Assembly (NCBI GenBank): GCA_963784175.1
Contig: CAWAQJ010000018.1
Coordinates: 583,042 to 647,041, forward strand
Source of the DNA: JAIBJN01 sp963784175
Lineage (GTDB): Bacteria; Actinomycetota; Thermoleophilia; Gaiellales; Gaiellaceae
Reading direction: 5' to 3'
Length of the DNA: 64,000 nucleotides
Shown here piece by piece: positions 60,825-64,000 of this stretch (position 1 is its first letter; the number at the start of each line of letters is the position of its first letter). The translations under genes and the position numbers were made by a program. The notes under the pieces were generated by a model. That model had not been told where the DNA came from, did not search any database, and saw nothing but the letters and a program-made list of their open reading frames with translations.

Positions 60825-62179
60825 GTGCCTCCCTCGCTTCCTGGCGTCCATATCTTCATCTCGGTTGGTGCTTTCTCCTTCTCGGGCGTCCACAATTTCT
60901 CGCGGGCCCGGGCGAGCTCGACCGGGATCCGCTTCACGCCCGACACGACTTCGTCCAGCGCCTTGCGCATGCGGAGGTCGCCCCGCAGCTGCTCGAAGCC
61001 GGCGCTCTCACGGGCGGTGACGAGCACCTCGTCCGCGTTCTCCCCGGCCTCTTCGGCCTGCTCGCGCACGAGTGTCTCGATCTCCTCGTCGGTGATCTCG
61101 AGACCGAGCTCGTCCGCCACCGCGTCCAGGACGAGCTCCCGCTTGAGGGAGGCCTCGGCCTCGCTGCGAAGCCGCTCGACGATCTGGTCCTGGTTCTGGC
61201 CGGTCATGGCCAGGTAGACCTCCAGGCTGATCCCGCGCCGCTCGATCGAGCGGACGAAGCCCGAGGCCAGCTCGGCCGTCCGCCGCTCGACCATCGGGTC
61301 GAGCGAGTCGAACGACGAGGCTTCCACGAGCGCGTCGGCGGTGTTCTGGCGGAGCAGGAGCTCGAGCTCGGCTTCGAGCTGCTCGCGCAGGCGCGCCTCG
61401 ATGTCGGAGCGCAACTCCGCGAGCGTCTCGAACTCGGTGACCGTCGTCGCGAGCTCGTCGTCGAGCGGCGGCAGCACCTTCTCCTTGATCTCCTTGACGG
61501 CGACCTCGACGGAGGCCGTGTTGTCGTCGGCGAGCTCGAACTCGACTGCCTTCGTTTCCCCCGCCGTCATGCCCACGAGCGCCGTCTCGATCTCGTCGAC
61601 GAGCCGGCCGCGGCCGACCTCGATCACGTAGTCGCGCTGGACCGTCCCGATCTCCTCGCCGTCCAGGTCGAGGACGACGACGTCGTCGGGCTGAACCGAG
61701 CGGTGGTCGACGGGCGCGAGCTCGGCGGCCGCGTCCCGCAGGCGCTCGAGCTCGGCGTCCACCAGCTCGTCCGGCACCTCGGGCTCGGGCGCCGCGACCT
61801 CGAGCTCCTTCCAGTCGCCGAGCGTCGGCTTGGGGACGACCGACACGGTCGCCGTGAAGCGGAAGGTCTCGCCGTCGGAGGGAGGGCCGTCGCCGACTTC
61901 GACCTCCGGGTTCGCAATCGGCCTCACGCCGGAGGTGGCTGCGGCCGACCAGAACCAGCCGTCGAGGTGGCTGCGGACGGCCTCTTCCCAGAGCGCCTCG
62001 CGCCCAACACGTGCTGCGACGACCCTGACGGGCGCCTTTCCCTTGCGGAATCCGGGGATGCGGAGCGACTCGGCGAGGTCGGAGGCGGCGTGCTCGAGAG
62101 CGTGCTTGACGGCCTCCTCGGGAACCTCCACCTCCAGCCGAACCCTGCTTTCCGGCAGCTCTTCGACCTTCGTCTTCAC
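60821..62179 (-). CDS. tig: Trigger factor, ribosome-associated chaperone
   Basis: Protein of 452 aa. The N-terminal ribosome-binding domain has the signature GFRKGKAPVRVV. The FKBP-type PPIase domain follows (DDVVVLDLDGEEIG), then the long helical C-domain (ELVLDAVADELGLEITDEEI). It folds nascent chains and has peptidyl-prolyl isomerase activity. The GTG at 62179 was chosen because VKTKVEELPESRVRLEVEVP is the usual start; CACAAT lies 8 nt upstream. It diverges from the DUF167 gene, 39 nt away. Confidence 0.93.
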   Translation of the reverse strand: MKTKVEELPESRVRLEVEVPEEAVKHALEHAASDLAESLRIPGFRKGKAPVRVVAARVGREALWEEAVRSHLDGWFWSAAATSGVRPIANPEVEVGDGPPSDGETFRFTATVSVVPKPTLGDWKELEVAAPEPEVPDELVDAELERLRDAAAELAPVDHRSVQPDDVVVLDLDGEEIGTVQRDYVIEVGRGRLVDEIETALVGMTAGETKAVEFELADDNTASVEVAVKEIKEKVLPPLDDELATTVTEFETLAELRSDIEARLREQLEAELELLLRQNTADALVEASSFDSLDPMVERRTAELASGFVRSIERRGISLEVYLAMTGQNQDQIVERLRSEAEASLKRELVLDAVADELGLEITDEEIETLVREQAEEAGENADEVLVTARESAGFEQLRGDLRMRKALDEVVSGVKRIPVELARAREKLWTPEKEKAPTEMKIWTPGSEGGT

Positions 62180-62218
62180 TCCGAGCCATTGTGTCAGAAC
62201 TGTGTCGGTGTCCCGGAC

Positions 62219-62497
62219 ATGGCCAGAGTCGCGATAACCGTCTCTCCCGGCGCGGCGCGCACGGAGCTCGTCGGGCGCCACGGCGACGGCTGGCGCGCGC
62301 GGATCGCGGCGCCGCCGGAGCGCGGCCGCGCGAACCGGGCTCTCGTCGAGCTCGTCGCGGAGCTCGCCGGAGTCCCGCGCGACCGGGTGGCCGTCGTCGC
62401 CGGGGCCGGCTCGCGGCGCAAGGTGGTCGAGGTCGACGGGCTGGACGGCGCGGAGCTCGAGCGCCGTCTGGCCGAGGCCGCCCGTCAGCCTCCCTGA
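62219..62497 (+). CDS. DUF167/YggU family protein
   Basis: Protein of 92 aa, standard for the family. VAITVSPGAARTELVGRHGD, WRARIAAPPERGRANRALVE and GAGSRRKVVEVDG carry the conserved KP/SPGA..A-x-P-x-E-G-x-A-N-x-A and S-R-x-K motifs. The biochemical role is unknown; it folds as a small alpha/beta domain. ATG at 62219. Its end overlaps the dehydrogenase gene by 13 nt in convergent orientation. Confidence 0.85.
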   Translation: MARVAITVSPGAARTELVGRHGDGWRARIAAPPERGRANRALVELVAELAGVPRDRVAVVAGAGSRRKVVEVDGLDGAELERRLAEAARQPP

Positions 62498-63561
62498 GCC
62501 CTGAGGTAGGCGCGGGCGACGTCGAGGGCGGCCGCGGTCGGCGTGACGCCGTCGGCATCGGCCGCGGCCAGGACGCGCTGCGTCGCGTCGCCGACCAGCC
62601 GCTCGACCGCGGCGAGGCATCGGGCCGTGTCCTCCCCGCACTCGGGCGCCTCGTAGAGGTGGATGCCGCCCGCGTTCGTCACGAAGTCAGGGAGCGCGAG
62701 GATCCCGCGGGCGGCCAGGGCCTCGACGGCCCCCGGTGCGTAGGGCACATTGGCGCCCGGGATGACCGTGGCGCACCGAAGATCGGCCGCCGAGTCGGGC
62801 GTGATCACGTGAGGGCGCGCGCCCGGGACGAGCACGTCGCATTCGACCTCGAAGAGCGCCTCGCGGGGCCGGGCCGGCAGGGGCCCATGGCTCACCAGCG
62901 CGTCGCCGTGCTCCGCCCGGAGCGCCAGCAGCTCGTCCACGTCGAGGCCCTCCGGGTCGACGAGAGCGCCTTCGATAGTGCTGACGGCGACCACACGCGC
63001 GCCGGCATCGGCGCACGCGCGAGCGGTGCCGGCCCCGACCTTGCCGAACCCCTCGATCGCCAGGGCGGCGCCCTCGGATGGTCGGCCGAGCCGCTCGAGG
63101 GCGATCGCCGCCGCGCCTCGGATCCCGTAGCCCACCGCAAGGTCGTCCATCCCCATCCCCTCGTGCTCCCGCGCCCACATGGGGGTCGGGCCGCCCTCGG
63201 CCTCGAGGGTGAGGAAGTCGTCCGGGTGCGTCCCCATGTCGGGGCCCGTAAGGAAGAAGTCCTGCCAGTCCCGGATGCGCTCGAGGAAGGCGCCGAGCAC
63301 GGCCTCGCGATCGCCGCCCGAGAAGCGGATGCCCGCCTTCGCGCCCGCGTAGGAGACGCCGCAGACAGCGAGCTTCCAGGTCATCGCGCGCGCGAGGTGG
63401 GCGACCTCGTCGGCGGTCACGCCGGGCACCATCCGCGTCCCGCCGACCGCGATCGGGAAGAGCTCGTGGTCGATGACGACCACCGCATCGAGCCCGACGG
63501 CCGGCTCGACCACCTCGATCACACGTGCGGGCGGCGCGTCGTCGCGCTCGAGGACAGACAT
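62485..63561 (-). CDS. Glu/Leu/Phe/Val dehydrogenase family protein
   Basis: Protein of 358 aa. The N-terminal domain has GGTRMVPGVTADEVAHLARA, MTWKLAVCGVSYAGAKAGIR with the catalytic/substrate lysines, and GPDMGTHPDDF. The Rossmann domain has AIEGFGKVGAGTARACADAG, and PGANVPYAPGA and DFVTNAGGIHLYE near the C-terminus are family motifs. It deaminates a branched-chain amino acid or glutamate with NAD(P). The short size (leucine/phenylalanine dehydrogenase class, about 360 aa) favours Leu/Val/Phe substrates. ATG at 63561 follows TAGCGT by 8 nt. Confidence 0.88.
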   Translation of the reverse strand: MSVLERDDAPPARVIEVVEPAVGLDAVVVIDHELFPIAVGGTRMVPGVTADEVAHLARAMTWKLAVCGVSYAGAKAGIRFSGGDREAVLGAFLERIRDWQDFFLTGPDMGTHPDDFLTLEAEGGPTPMWAREHEGMGMDDLAVGYGIRGAAAIALERLGRPSEGAALAIEGFGKVGAGTARACADAGARVVAVSTIEGALVDPEGLDVDELLALRAEHGDALVSHGPLPARPREALFEVECDVLVPGARPHVITPDSAADLRCATVIPGANVPYAPGAVEALAARGILALPDFVTNAGGIHLYEAPECGEDTARCLAAVERLVGDATQRVLAAADADGVTPTAAALDVARAYLRAQGG

Positions 63562-63569
63562 GAGGGCGG

Positions 63570-63575
63570 ACGCTA
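63570..63575 (-). promoter_or_regulatory. -10 box placing the dehydrogenase transcript start at the ATG
   Basis: TAGCGT on the minus strand, 8 nt before ATG 63561. It is back-to-back with the sulfate-binding gene promoter. Confidence 0.45.
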
Positions 63576-63605
63576 ACCCACCGCGTAGCCTTGACTGGAT
63601 GCGGT

Positions 63606-63640
63606 TAGGAGTTGACACTCCTATAAGAGTGCTATATCAC
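63606..63640 (+). promoter_or_regulatory. AT-rich promoter with overlapping inverted repeats before the sulfate-binding gene
   Basis: TTGACA (63612-63617) is followed by TATATC (63633-63638) or TATCAC (63635-63640) as -10. TAGGAGT (63606-63612) and ACTCCTA (63617-63623) form a perfect 7-bp inverted repeat across the -35. CACTC (63616-63620) and GAGTG (63627-63631) form a second one sharing its left arm. Further ACTC copies follow at 63639 and 63645. This suggests a repressor operator, plausibly for sulfur control; the regulator is unknown. Confidence 0.6.
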
Positions 63641-63679
63641 TCCCACTCAACTAGTAGAGAAAGTGGGGTAACCGTTACT

Positions 63680-64000
63680 GTGGCACACAAGCGCACTCGC
63701 ATCGCCCTTTTGAGCGCCCTCGGCGCGCTCGCAGCACTCTTGCTCCTCGTGGCCACCGCCTGCGGCGGCAGCGACGAAGCCGGCGCTTCCGGCAGCGACG
63801 GCAGCGACGGCGGCGAGGCGGAACGCTCTCGCTGGTCGCCTACTCGACGCCGCGCGAAGCCTACGAGGAGATCATCCCGGCCTTCAAGGAGACCGACGCC
63901 GGCCAGGGCTGGGACTTCGAGGAGTCCTACGCCGCGTCCGGCGAGCAGCGGCGCGCGGTCGAGGAGGGCCTCCCGGCCGACATCGTCCATCTTTCGCTCG
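63680..64000 (+). pseudogene. Sulfate/thiosulfate ABC transporter substrate-binding lipoprotein, frameshifted, runs off the window
   Basis: GTG at 63680 begins a lipoprotein signal (basic VAHKRTRIALL, a hydrophobic stretch, and the lipobox-like VATAC followed by GGSDEAG). After GSDGGEAE this frame becomes Arg-rich. In the frame one base off it continues TLSLVAYSTPREAYEEIIPA then FKETDAGQGWDFEESYAASG and EQRRAVEEGLPADIVHLSL, which is clearly a sulfate-binding protein. One missing base near 63815-63823 (for example a G in GCGGAA) explains it. The gene extends past 64000. Transport and permease genes would be expected next. Confidence 0.8.

Overview
The window is GC-rich, coding-dense chromosomal DNA, most likely from a Thermoleophilia-type (Gaiellales/Solirubrobacterales-like) actinobacterium. 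Support for this comes from the strong G/C third-position bias, frequent GTG and TTG starts, the gene content, actinobacterial features (a MarP-like protease, an RNase E/G with basic arms, a PadR-controlled ABC exporter, DUF4394) and several start codons preceded by a -10 box only 6-8 nt upstream. The lineage is an inference; no rRNA is present. Most genes lie on the minus strand and are joined by 4-nt ATGA/GTGA/TTGA stop-start overlaps.

Region by region. (1) 1-6.4 kb, minus: an operon deoC - full-length aldehyde dehydrogenase - half-length ALDH - second DeoC-like protein - indole-glycerol-phosphate-synthase-like barrel - membrane spermidine-synthase-like protein. Three members have lost the residues or domain expected for catalysis. 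(2) 6.5-7.2 kb, plus: a small membrane ORF and a LysE-type exporter. (3) 7.2-21.7 kb, minus: a long housekeeping series murJ-lepA-hemW-hrcA-dnaJ-prmA-mtaB-HIT-yqeY-phoH-ybeY-dgkA/PAP2-cdd-era-metallopeptidase (wall-lipid flipping, translation, chaperones, tRNA/rRNA maturation). (4) rpsT (plus) converges on holA-comEC-comEA and a secreted DNRLRE-like protein (minus). (5) 26.7-30.7 kb, plus: padR and an ABC ATPase/permease pair behind a 28-bp palindrome. (6) 30.7-34.4 kb, minus: a MarP-like protease split by a frameshift, and leuS behind an attenuator-like hairpin. (7) 34.5-36.5 kb, plus: DUF1028 and LtrA. (8) 36.5-37.1 kb: hairpins and tRNA-Ala(GGC).

(9) 37.2-49.5 kb, minus: rsfS-nadD-obgE-rpmA-rplU-rne, a 64-aa protein, DUF697, and the rod-shape genes rodA-PBP2-mreD-mreC-mreB. 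(10) 49.5-50.3 kb: a decayed REP-flanked tyrosine transposase inserted against the 3' end of a frameshifted maf. (11) 50.9-55.6 kb, minus: ndk, two small membrane proteins, a zinc-ribbon protein, folC and valS. (12) 55.7-58.8 kb: a response regulator with an internal deletion, then a TPR-class III cyclase and a secreted DUF4394 protein (plus). (13) 58.9-62.2 kb, minus: tig-clpP-clpX (folding and proteolysis). (14) 62.2-64 kb: DUF167, a Glu/Leu-type dehydrogenase and the start of a frameshifted sulfate-binding lipoprotein behind an AT-rich promoter with overlapping inverted repeats.

Four otherwise well-conserved genes (the MarP-like gene, maf, the sulfate-binding gene and possibly rsfS) are interrupted by single-base frame changes. 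That is compatible with indel errors in an assembled metagenome as well as with real decay. No CRISPR array, prophage or rRNA was seen.
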